From contig NC_057317.1 in assembly GCF_000687475.1 (NCBI RefSeq), positions 5,828,501-5,892,500 on the forward strand: 64,000 bases of DNA. The letters run 5' to 3'. A program made the position numbers and the translations under genes. Source of the stretch: Ustilaginoidea virens. Its lineage: Eukaryota > Ascomycota > Sordariomycetes > Hypocreales > Clavicipitaceae. Numbering within the stretch: the stretch's first letter is position 1; each line of letters opens with the position of its first letter. Shown here piece after piece: positions 12,576-24,600 of this stretch. The notes under the pieces are model-generated. The model searched no databases. It was not told where the DNA came from and saw only the letters and a list, made by a program, of their open reading frames with translations.

Positions 12576-12790
12576 CGGGGATATCGGTGGATTCGTGTAT
12601 TTGTCAGGAATGTTCGGCTAGAATGTGGCACACGTAACCGAGGGAACAGTAGCCCCTTAGGGCTACCCCTGTGCCCACTATCAATGGCTGGTGTAGCGAG
12701 TACTGGTAAGTCAGGGCTCGTTAACCTTCTTCAATATAGCTGTTCTTCTGCAAGTTTCCTGAAACCCCGCGAGAAACAAATGGCCAGGTT
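12576..12790 (+). repeat. Relic of a copia LTR, related to 3176-3420
   Basis: Side-by-side reading shows long identical stretches with the left copia LTR: 'taaccgagggaacagtagcc', the following 'ccttagggctacccctgtgcccac' neighbourhood, and the 'gagtactg' and 'cttcctga' blocks. Differences include both transitions and transversions, so it is older than simple RIP divergence. Neither LTR terminus is evident, so it is a fragment. The gypsy-like element at 12866 lies about 75 bp to its right. Confidence 0.65.
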
Positions 12791-12865
12791 GCGACAAAAG
12801 AAGCTGCTGCCGACGCGATTTGCGTTGGGGGGCCGAAAAAGCACGGAGCAGAACACTGCGTGGTC

Positions 12866-12975
12866 TGTTGAAGGGATAAATAGTGGGGGTTCTAGATTAG
12901 AGATTAGATTAGCTCGAAGAAAATCAACCCTCCTACACAACACATTTTGGCCCCATGGTCAGTGGAATGAATTCA
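12866..12975 (+). repeat. 5' LTR (110 bp) of the gypsy-like element
   Basis: Identical to 29322-29431 except one C/T difference (ctaCaca here, ctaTaca there). Termini are TGTTGAAG and GAATTCA; GGTC precedes it. Confidence 0.93.
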
Positions 12976-12990
12976 TGGTGATGAGACTGG
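12976..12990 (+). other. Primer-binding site of the gypsy-like element
   Basis: TGGTGATGAGACTGG begins directly after the CA end of the 5' LTR. A PBS pairs with a tRNA 3' end and therefore starts TGG, as seen. The matching tRNA was not identified. Confidence 0.75.
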
Positions 12991-13209
12991 GACTTTTTGT
13001 CAATCCGCTACAACTACGATATTATTGCATGCATCATCATTATCTTCTTCTTCCTGAGGTTTTTTTTCTCGACGAGTCGCGCGAACCATTCACCGCTAAC
13101 ACCATCACACCTTGGCACTCATTTGACCGGATTCAGCAACACTTTGTCATAGCCTCCTTTTTCCAAGTCCGAATACTACGAACGACCGAATAATTATAAT
13201 CATAATGCA

Positions 13210-13640
13210 AAAAAAAAAATCCTAGCTGCGGTTAGGTCAGGTCTATAGCTGCGCGTGAAGGCCTGCAGAGTTCCTGGCTGCGGTCAGAAAAATCCTAGCT
13301 GCGGTTAGGTCAGGTCTATAGCTGCGCGTGAAGGCCTGTAGAGTCCCTGGCTGCGGTCAGAAGAATTCAGCTGCGGTTGGATTGAATGGTTAGACCGATA
13401 GCTGCGTGTGAGGGTCTATATCGAACTGGGTGGCTGCGGTCACCTAAAGTTCCTACGATGCCTGGCTGCGGTCAGAAGAATTCGGCTGCGGTTGAATTAA
13501 GAAAATGCGATTTAATACGACTTCTATAGTCACTCCTGCGATGCCTGGCTGCGGTCAGAAGAATTCGGCTGCGGTTGAATTAAGATCCTACGATGCCTAA
13601 CTGCAGTCAGAAGAATTCAGCTGCGGTTGAATTAAGAAAA
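13210..13640 (+). repeat. GCTGCGGT repeat array in the gypsy-like leader
   Basis: The octamer GCTGCGGT occurs eleven times in about 420 bp, plus one changed copy (CTGCAGT), in two flavours: GCTGCGGTTA/TTG and GGCTGCGGTCA. They alternate inside larger units of about 70 bp (first two units) and about 85 bp (later ones with 'gaattaag'). Related GCTGCGCGTG and GCTGCGTGTG also occur. It lies between the PBS and the coding part, so it would be in the leader of the genomic RNA. It is GC-rich against an AT-rich background. Confidence 0.85.
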
Positions 13641-13904
13641 TATAATGCGATACGACTTTATCCTTACGAGACTACGATTTAAAACAAATGATAGAACTAC
13701 TGGCGATAAAGGCAGACATAAACCCAAATTGACTTAAAGTTGGGAGCTACTAGAATTGCTAATTACAATAGAAACCTATAGTTTGAGTTATAAACTGAGG
13801 TATATTTGAACTAAGCTGGATTGAGGATGGGGCAATTTTATTGGGGCAAGTGGCGAGATTGTGGATGATAAAGATATGCCACCTAGACAGTAGAATGACA
13901 CAAG

Positions 13905-14249
13905 TGTCGGAATCGCTGTCGCAAGGTGCCCAATTGGGCACATTGCGACGGATGTGCCGCGCACACCCGTTGCGCACGATGTGGCCACTTTGGCCACTTT
14001 TGCCCCTTTGCCCCTGTGCCCCTGAGCCCGGTAGGGCACGCGGGCAGTCCGGCCCGACCGCGCCGATGCACGTGACTACGGCACGCACAAAAAGGCCACA
14101 TCGTGTAATTACTCTTTTGCTTCCTTTCTTTCCTCTTAGATAGTCAGTCATTAGTAAAGTCAATAAATCCTTTACTTGGTGACCTCACGGTATATAATAC
14201 CACGCGCGCGACCCTACGTATAACTGGGTACCCCGAGTTTATATCAATA
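13905..14249 (+). repeat. 5' LTR of the nested copia element
   Basis: 345 bp, same length as the right LTR. GC-rich, with few signs of damage, in contrast to the adjacent interior. ACAAG precedes it. Confidence 0.93.
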
Positions 14250-17200
14250 CTAATCAGTAGTGATAACTACTACTCATAGGATAATTATATCCCGCAAAAA
14301 ACAATGCATTATAGATCAGCAAGATATTGATTTCGAAGAGGCAGTTGAGCTTTCTTAGCTGTGCTAACCAGAGGGAGAACGATTTATGACCTCTCCTTCC
14401 CCTTATCTATCACGAGGAAGAATAAGATACGCTAAATATCATGATCTTTAAAGATACCCTCAGTATCTAGGAAGAACGATTTATAACCTCTTCCTATTCT
14501 ACCCCTTTCTTTCTTTTACCCTACCACTACAGGTAAAAGCCCTCTCGAATCTTATACTCCTTGCAAGAGTGAATCTTATACTCCTTGCAATACATCCCCC
14601 CCCTTTAATATTATAGCCTCATCATCAATATCATCATAATAACCACGAGAGCTACCTGAGAGGATATAACGGTTTGCCTCACTCTTTGACGATAATTGGA
14701 CCAACGCTATAGAGCCCGTCGACCCTAATAATGCTACGAATGTATAGCTATATAACTGTATCGCGTTTCTTATAGATACCTATAAGGAAAATACCCACCT
14801 GGATGATGATCTTTGGGAATAATTCCGCGAGGATTATAGCGAGTGGAATAAAGCCTTATTCCGCCGTATTAACGCTCAGGTTTTACGGCAATTCCGCTCA
14901 ATATTACGGGAACGCGGCGTATATATTGGAGTATCGGGTTCCCTAATAACACCAACCCTACTTGAATGCCTTCAATAACAATAGAATCCATAATGGCCTC
15001 AAGAGGAAGTAACCCGATAACTTGCTTGCAGTATATTTTTATCCTAGCTCAACCCTACTAGGGAAACCTTACTACCCATCGGTAATACCAAGCAAGAGAT
15101 ATAAAGGCTTTAAAATACGCCCTTATATACACGCACAAGGCCCTTATTATTATTATCACGAGCCCCCATAATAGTTATGCGAATACCCTTGCTAAGGCTC
15201 TCACTACGGCACTCATAAGCCCTATTAACGCTAAGGGACTTCGCAATACTAATAGTGGTACGATTACAGTTATAATAACCTATCGTCCCCCCCTTTATAT
15301 TAAAGAAGCCTTATGTCCCTACCCCTATTAAAGAAAAAGAAGAAGATAGGGGCCGGTCCTAATAACCTAAAGGGAAGACGCCTATTTATAATAGGCCGCT
15401 ATTCGAAACAGGGGAAAGCTCTTATTATTATCAATAATATGCAACGGCCGATGATTATAGCCTATAAGACCGACCCGATCAATCATATCAACTTAGGGAT
15501 TATACCCCTAGCCGAGGCGGCTATCTTAATGCCCCTTAAGGTCATAGCATGCCCAATAAGGGTCGAGTTATAGGCCCCGATGATATGCTTCCTTCAATAG
15601 AGGACCTGGATGATAATAATACCCACTAAACTAACGCCGCCGCTTATGATACCAGATATCGGGCCTAAACGCCTCATCCGATAATGCTAAAAATAGGCAC
15701 GGCACCTGGCCCTTCCCGTCAATATCGGCCTACTTAAGCCGATAAACGGATAGTTTTAATAGGAGGACCGGTAAACCCGGACCGACCTGGGTTATAGGAT
15801 GACCCAGCTAGAGCTCCCGCCAGCCTACCGTAAGGCTACCGATAAGCCGTTCTAGAATATCCTCTGGAATAATAATACCACTAAGAAGATTATACCTGAA
15901 GAGCCTATATAGAGGCCGGGTTTGATGATGTGTCGAAGAAGATATCTGACCTCTTATATAGCTATCGTACAGAGGATAGATATAGCGGCAAAATAGATGA
16001 CTTTATTGTACTAAAAGTCATCTCTTTTAAGAGTAAGTGCCGCCTACTAGGATTACCCGATAATATATTAGCTAGAGCCTTCTAAATCATACTTATCGGC
16101 AATGTAGAGACTTATTATTTTGATAATATTGAATGTATTCGCGATACCCTCACTTTTGACGATATGGTCTGTAAAGTTAAGAGCTATTTCGAAAATGAGA
16201 GTATGGAGCAATTCTATTTGTATCGTTAGAATAGAATAATGCTCTAATTAACTATTGCGAAATATCCCGATAAATTAAAGCTAGAATGCCTTAATATCCT
16301 ATTAGAAGAACTTTAATGCCTATATCGTGGTCTTTTTCCCCCCTTTATAGCTAATATAGAGCTTCACCGATAAGTCCTTAATGCTATAAGGGATATCCCT
16401 GAGTGTAGCTAGGCGCTGTATCGATATGCCCTTATATTCGAAGGCCTCGCCGCTGACCTATGGCGATCCCTTTCTATTTACGAGACTACCTATATGACTT
16501 AATAGCATTATTTCCTTTAATAATAGCCTTAGCAATATCAGGATATTGAAGATATTGATATCGCTGATAATATGGCGTTATTCATAGATCGTAGATACGG
16601 TTAATCCCACAACCGGTACTAATGCCCCTAACGATACAGACCCCCTTAATAGCAACAATAGAATCGCGCCTTTTTAGCTAGGCCTCGTTAAAGAAGATGC
16701 TTCGTTTGCAATAAATTAGGATATTAGTTATCTAACTATACTGATAAAGAGCAATAAGAATCAAAGGCACGATAGCTAAAGAACCGTTCTAACCGTATTG
16801 CCCCCGATGACAAGAAATTCCGTATTTTCCTATAGGAATATAAGGGGCCCGCATAAGGCCTCGAAGATGCCGATTTTAATAATATCGTTAAAGATGTTGA
16901 AGTTATAATAGCAGGGGTCATATATTGGGATACAGAGGACGCTGTCGCACTATAAATTACAGCTACTCAGTATTTCCAAGCCCCCCTGCAAATAGAGGTA
17001 TCACCAATTGAGATATTACAAGCCTTGCAAGATAAATTATGCCGACATGCCTTCTTATAAATTAACCCCTTCCGAATGCCTTTACTAGACTGTAATTCTG
17101 CCTTTCTAGAAGAAGAACGTTATAGTGACCATACCTTCCGCGGAATCCTACCGGATACTAGCGCTTCCGGCCTATCTATAGCAGGCCTAGGTCAAGCAAA

Positions 17201-20200
17201 GGCCCTGATGAGATTAATAAAGACCCTAACTATTAAGGCGACTGACAAGAAGCATACGGTGAACTTTAGCGCTAGCTCTGCCATATCTTCCAGTATACTG
17301 AATGTCCTAATGATATTTAGCAATATCCCTTTCTACGTCTTTAATAGCAGCACCCCCTTCCTTTATTCTATTACGGATATAGATCGGATGGGTGTAAAGC
17401 TTAATAATATTAATAACCTGTTAATCTAAGGGGATATTAAGGTTCTAATTATTAGGAAATGGGGATATCTATAGTGGACTCTCAATACCATAGATACTAC
17501 AGCCTTTTATCTATCGTTATAGGAAATCCGTTAGCTATATCGTCGGTTTGGGCACCCCTCTATCAAGAGACTTACTAAATTGCTTTAATGGGCTAGTTAT
17601 AATGATATTAACCGCAATATTATCGAAAGCATTACCTATATATGCTACTAATGCTAGATAAACGTAAAGGCACCTAGCTGATTTAAATTTATACTAAAGG
17701 ATGACCGCCAATTTAACTACGAGATAATTATAGATATCCTTTATATTGACAATCGGCCGGTATTACATATTGTGGATGCCGCGATAAGCTTCTAGGCAGC
17801 TAGATTTCTTGATCTATAAAGGCAGAAGGCCTACGATATTTAGAATGCCCTTAAGGAATACTAGATCGATATGTACTTCAGCCCGCCGGATTGGATTGTT
17901 TACGATGCCGGCCCAAACTTCGCCTCTGCTGAATTCCGTTATAATGCCCGGCTTCTATCTATCAATATGGATGAAATTCCTATAGAAGCCCACTATAGTA
18001 TTAGTAAAGTCGAGAGATACTACGCCCTATTACGCAGAGCCTATACTATCGTCAATAAAGAAGTAGGCGACCTATTAATAAGGGAATAGAAACTATAGCT
18101 AGCTATTAAAGCCGTTAATGATTCTGCTGGGCCTAACGGCCTCATACCTACATTATTAGTCTTTAGAGTATATCCCCGACTTACGGATAATTCACCCCCT
18201 AGTCTATTAGTATTATAACGTGCTTTGACGTTACGAAAGGCTACTAATAAAGCTAGGAAATGCCTCGCTAAGCGATAAGTTCATAATGCCCTCGCCTAAT
18301 GGAACGGCCTAGATACGCGGCCTATCTACCGACTACCCCTATAGTCAGATGTACGGGTATAGAGAGAAAAGGGTAGATAGTATAGGCCGCACCGGCTAAT
18401 CAGTCTCGATGGTGAGACCTATATCGTATAGATGCCATATAGCCCGGTTAAGTTCCGGTCAACGGTCGTTAAGCTATATAACCACGACCCCGACCGTAAT
18501 ACTAATCCTGGTACGGATGATCCCGAAGATATCGTTTATACCGAAGGCCCGGCCCATCCCGGCAGGCTAGAAGTTAGAGTACCGGCTGTACCCGCACCTG
18601 CAGCCGCAATATTATCGTCGCCAGCCACTGGCTCTAGTTAAGTTAAGCTAGTATCACTATTACTACCGCCAGCACGTGTAATATCCGATATTATAATCAA
18701 TAAGGACCAAAAAGAGGCTCTTATTAATACTATCGCTTTTAGTACCATTATCGATACCTCTTTCCTAACCGCAAAAGAGCAAGCCGACTTGTAGCTTACT
18801 AGTCAATTACGCCGGGAAGGGAAGATCATAACCCCTAAAGCCCTTTTCGAATAGTCTAACCATATAGAGATAGAAGCGTTATAGGCCCGCAATATATTCC
18901 GATTTATTACCTTTAATATCGGTAAATATAGAGCCCAACGTCTATTTAACTTATGTATAGTACGAGAGATTAAGGGTAAAGGTATGGATACGCCGTATAA
19001 GAAGTTACGACTCGTCATATAAGGTCATAGTGATAATGAAAAGCAATTGATATTGACTTAGTCCCCTATAATCCAACGGGCTAGTCAACGGTTACTTATA
19101 TTATTGGCCCCATCACTATAACGTTCTTACGGCTTATTTCTCTGGATATATGATATCACATAGGCCTATATGCAATCATCCACCACCCTCAACCGATCGA
19201 TTATCGCTAAGCTACCTAAGCAGATAGCGTATTAATACCCCGATAATACGATTATGGAAGTGGTAAAGCCACTATACGGAATAGCTGAGGCAGGCACCTA
19301 CTAGTGGGCGACGTACTTCCGGCACCATCGTGAGAAGTTAGGTATGACCACTTTAACCTATAACCCCTGTTTGTTGATATCCGACGATACTGGTGATACC
19401 ATATGCTTTGGCATTGTGGGTATGCAGACTAATAATACCCTCGGATTAAGTAATAATACCTTCTTCTAACGGGAGGAATTGGAGCTTACTAAGGCAGGCT
19501 TTAACGCTAAGCCTAAGACGAGGCTATCGCCAACTATGCCCCTAATATTCAACAGATGCATACTAACGGCTGGCAATAACGGTATAACTTTATGCCAGAA
19601 AGGGCAAAGTAAGAAGATCACAACCATCGATAAAAATACGCCCACGGCCTAGCGTAATTATATCGAACAACGCGCTTGTGGCGCTTACATGGCTACAGTC
19701 TACCAGCCTAAGGCCTCTTTTGACCTATCCGTCGCAGCATAACAATAGCAACCTGACTATAACGATATCGCAAGGTTAAACAAGCGCCTTCAATAGCAGC
19801 GCGATAACCAGGATCGTAGCTTGCGGTATATCAATCTAGCCCTTACTACAGCCAAACTCTTTGTATTTATTAATAGATCCTTTGCCAATAACAAAGATTT
19901 AAGCTTCTAGATTGGTTATATAATTATGCTAGGGAACGAGGTAGATATAGCGGATAATGCCTTCAACCTGATAGGTAATATCATTACTTACAGCTCTATA
20001 AAGAGTAAGTGTATAACACGTAGCGCACTCGCTTCGGAGCTATATAGTATGGTACAAGGGGTCGATATCGCATATGCGATAGGCACGACCCTCAATATGA
20101 TTACTAGCAGGCTGGGATTGCCGAAGATCCCTACGGTTATGTATACGGATTCATTTTCGTTGTACGAATGCCTTATCAAGCTAGGCACTACCAAGGAAAA

Positions 20201-20400
20201 GAGGCTTATAATAGATATCATAGCCCTACGATAGTCATACGAGCGCCGGGAGATATATAAGATCCGTTAGATTAATAGGAATGATAATCTCGCCGACGCA
20301 ATAACTAAGGAAACGCCTAATAAAGCCCTTAAGACCTTTATCGACCAAAATCAGGCTATTATACGTATAGAAGGGTGGGTGAAGAGGTCAGTCAATATCT
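14250..20400 (+). pseudogene. Copia gag-pol, RIP-inactivated
   Basis: No intact frame. Recognisable blocks: integrase catalytic region at about 17870-18090 (DWIVYDAGPNFASAEFR, then an EAHYSISKVERYYALLRRAY block), RT from about 18890 to 19470 with a Gln-to-stop change before AYMQS, RNase H at about 19830-20330 ending in a NDNLADAITKE block. Gag and protease in 14300-17400 are too damaged to delimit. Most in-frame stops are TAG/TAA at expected Gln positions; some CAA and CAG codons survive. Confidence 0.85.
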
Positions 20401-20682
20401 AACTGCATTTAGCTATAATTGGTGATATCATAGGTGGCAAGTGTGTGGTGTTTCCTATGTTCAACGTTATGTTATTTTACTGCATTTACTGCTGCCCCTT
20501 TTTTGCCCCTTTATTTTGGCTGCGATATTCATACCGGCTATACGGTATGATGCCGGCCGCGCGGCGCGACAGCATTATCGCCGGCACAACCTGCCGAGAC
20601 CGCGCCGCACTTTTCTTTCTATATGTGCGCCTTACATCCTAGCGATTCCGATATTTACTTCTATAAAAAGAGAAGCTGCCAG

Positions 20683-21027
20683 TGTCGGAATCGCTGTCGC
20701 AAGGTGCCCAATTGGGCATATTGCGACGGATGTGCCGCACACACCCGTTGCGCACGATGTGGCCACTTTAGCCACTTTTGCCCCTTTGCCCCTGTGCCCC
20801 TAAGCCCGGTAGGGCACGCGGGCAGTCCGGCCCGACCGCGCCGATGCACATGACTACGGCACGCACAAAAAGGCCACATCATGTAATTACTCTTTTGCTT
20901 CCTTTCTTTCCTCTTAGATAGTCAGTCATTAGTAAAGTCAATAAATCCTTTACTTGGTGACCTCACGGTACATGATACCACGCGCGCGACCCTACGTATA
21001 ACTGGGTACCCCGAGTTTATATCAACA
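20683..21027 (+). repeat. 3' LTR of the nested copia element
   Basis: Pairs with 13905-14249 with nine transition differences; ends CAACA and is followed by the ACAAG duplication. Confidence 0.93.
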
Positions 21028-21699
21028 ACAAGGCTTAAAGTGGGAAGGAAGGAAGAAGGTTATACTTACAATATAGGCAAGATGTGAGGGAGAACCTTTT
21101 TTTTTTAGAGGGACTTTTCTCTCTTTTTTCTTCTCTTCTCTGGTCTAGTCTGGTAGAGTCTAGTCCAGTCCAGTTTAATCCAGTGGAATAGTCTGTAGAA
21201 CTTATAAACGATTTTTGTGATCAATCAGTAGAATGATCGAAGAATTATTAGTCTTTAAAGAAATTAACTTATTATTTAAACCCTTTAAAGTCTAACCTTT
21301 TTTTACTCTCCCTTTTCTCTCCTCTTTTCTTCCCTCTAAAACCACCTTTGATAGTAGAAACTTCTAAACATAACGATACTAAACTTTCGTTAGTTAACAA
21401 TCGACTATCTGGATTTTTATCTAGATTTTTATCCTACCCTCCCTCCTATTATCTAAATGTCGACTATCTGAATATCTATATCTCACGACTAAGATATAGA
21501 TTAGGGAATTATTCTAACCCCTCCCTTATAGTTCTTAGGACTATTATTTATTGAACTAAGAGATAACTAGGAATACTAAACTCGTTTACTACTAGATCTA
21601 TCTTCTTCTAGTTCATTTTCTCCTGCTTATTAATATCTTTATCTAATTCTTCTAAAAATAGAATTTAATAGAGAATTAGCAAAAGAATCTAAATTAATA

Positions 21700-24600
21700 A
21701 AAAAATCCGACTTAATAAACGAATCTAAATTAATATAATAACCGGCAACTATACAGAATATAATACCTTCCCTTTTCCCTATAGCTATAGGAATAGGCGT
21801 GACTTCGTTTGCTAGATATCCTAAGGATAGACTACCGTAGGATTATATCGATAATTATTTGGCAATATCTGCTATAGCAGGCAGCTATATGACTGCTTAT
21901 TACGATATTATTATAAAGAATATTTTTATTGCTGGCCTGAGAGGAAAGGCCCTTACTTAATATAAAAATTTAAACTATAATGAATAAAAATAGTCCGATT
22001 TAACAATGAATTTTATTAAGAAATTTAAAGATCTAGACCTTTATATTAAGGTGATAATTCGAAGGGAAGTTTTCGATTTTTATTAAAAGAAGGGTGAAAT
22101 ATTAAAAGCGTATATAACCCGTATAGATAAGCTCTCTACAAAGGTTAAGTCTATTAACAAATAACTACTACTTACTAATGTGGTTCTTGGTATACCTAAT
22201 AGAGAGGTTAATTAACGCTTATATGAAAGAGTCGCTAATTGCCTTTATAGTAGAGGACTTTAGAAAGGCACTATAGTAATAACTGACTTAACGATATTAG
22301 ACCTAAAAAGTATTATTTATGGATACTAAGTGTCATTTGGTAAGAAATTACTTCTTTTGGAAGATAACAATAAACCAGCCTCGAGCTTAAACCCCCTTCG
22401 AATAATACTAAACTAGTAGGCTAAAAGAAATAAGAAAATAATATATTAAATAGAATAGAATATAAAGATAGAAGAAAGGATATTCGACCTTATCTAACAA
22501 TTAGAGGCCTTTAATATAATGCGACCAGCTAAAGGTATAAAACTATATAGTTAATATAGAAAATCTAAATATAATAATATACTATCGACTAGTGAATCAA
22601 GTTCGGGACCTAGTATAGGTATTTATGCTAAAAATACCGAATTTCGACTAAATGTAGATTATTATTAGTGCTTTAACTGCGGAGAATAGGGCTATATAGG
22701 CTACTAATATTCCTTAAAGAATTGTGTTAATCTAATCGAATTTAATAGATGTTGATAATAGTAGATGGAAACTAGTGAATAAATAAGATATAATAGATGA
22801 AAGGAATTAGATTTAGTAAAGAACTAATAGACCCCTTTGGTTGCTAATTTAGTATAAATAGTTAGAGATACGATAGATATTCTACTAAGCGGCTTCAAAA
22901 AATATTTAGCTTATATGGCCTATACTATCGGAACCATTCTATATCGATCTCTATATTATATTGAGATTAATAATAAAAGTAATAAGAAAACTATAGCTAC
23001 TATAAGAGGAAAGGAAAGTCACCTAGTGATAACTAGAGGCCTAAATAAAGTGATATATAAGAATATACTAAAGGCGATAATAAATTTCGATGGTATTAAC
23101 CGATATTGCATTAAAGAACTTTTGAACCTAGAGGATAAACTAAAAATATAGAAGCAGACTATAGGATAGTCTATTCTAATTTATCTTCTACTAATTATCC
23201 CAATTAATTATAGATAGGCTCCAGCTCAGGTATAGATAATGCCAGAAATTACGATAGAATAATTCCAATAAATGCTTCTATTACTGCGACTATATTTAGA
23301 GTATATTTTGGGAACCTCTAATATACCCTCTTTGAATCTATAAGTTCCGCTACTAATTCTAGCTACACTAATTCATCTTCTACTAATTATTCTACATTAG
23401 ATATAAGATGAGGACGTAATTATATAGGAACCACCTCGAAAGGAATTGCTATAACTATATTAATAATTAGAATTAGAAAAAATTCAAGCGATAGAAGAAT
23501 ATAATATCCTACTATTCGATTTAGGGCAATATTTAAAGAATATAGTTATACCAATCAATATATTATAACTCCTCTAAGTCGCACTAATTATTAAATACCA
23601 GCTTCTACACCTTATATAGTATAGACGCAAACTTAAAAGTGATACTGCAAAAGCTATTATTTCATACCTTATAATACCATTTTATAACGATAAGGAGAAT
23701 AGAAAAAGATAAATAGTAGGCAGAACGAACTATATTATTGCCTTTAATAATATTGTAAAACCTAAGGGTTAAGTGGCGACTACTTTGGGATATATTACCG
23801 CCTATATTAAAAGAGTGTAATATGATTCTATCCTAATAAATAATAGATTGAGTATCGACTTAATTAATAAGGCTTTCTTAATAAGATATAAAATTCCACG
23901 ATTGCAACTATAAAAACTAATAAAGGTTAAGATAGCAAACGATAATAAATATATTATTACCATTTGCGTATATATATAGGTAGTAGCAGGCGGCATTCTG
24001 GCATTAGTTCGCTTTTATATTATGCCAGCTTAAGAAGAATAGGATATTTTATTAGGAAAGGTTTAGCTATAAAGAATAAGTGCAGTAGAATATTATAGAG
24101 AAGATAAACTTACGCTTAAAAGCATTAGAGGAGTCTTATAGGTTCTACCGATATACCTATATCTAAACCTATTCTAATAAGTTAAAGTTCGATATTCAGC
24201 TTCTCTAAAATAGGCCTTATCCGATAATAAGGTTAAATTCGTTAAAGATAACTAAAGAATTCTAGAAGAAGTGGAAAAGACTTTACGAAATATAAATAAG
24301 GAAGCTTATAAACTGGCAATAGTCGCTATAGATATATATACTACTTTATCGAAAAAATAATTACTGTAGATAATAATACTAGTAATTATTCGCGGATTTT
24401 TGCTTTATAGTATTAATAAAAGCTAGCTATAGAGGAATTTGAAATAGTATTAGGTATGAAAGGGATTGATAAAATAAATAGAGGAACTAATAATTTAAAA
24501 GCCTTAGTATTATGGAAACTATTATTAATAAACTTATTGCTTTACTATTTAGTGTCTTTTAAACTAATTCCTAGTGATTAGAAACTTATATAGAGTTAAT

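Larger units (their letters stand above)
13905..21027 (+). mobile_element. Complete nested Ty1/copia element
   Basis: Two 345-bp LTRs (13905-14249, 20683-21027) are flanked by the same 5-bp target duplication ACAAG (13900-13904, 21028-21032). LTRs start TGTCGG and end CAACA (right) or CAATA (left, a C-to-T change). I counted nine differences between them, all transitions. The interior reads, through stops, as integrase (DAGPNF near 17900), RT (AYMQS near 19165) and RNase H (about 19850-20330), the copia order. It inserted in the leader of the gypsy-like element and is therefore younger than it. The copy is non-coding now. Confidence 0.93.

Noticed and set aside
13905..14249. Repeated GC-rich block at 13905 and 20683 as host gene exons
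   Set aside because: They are equal-length direct repeats with TG/CA ends and an ACAAG target duplication, hence LTRs.
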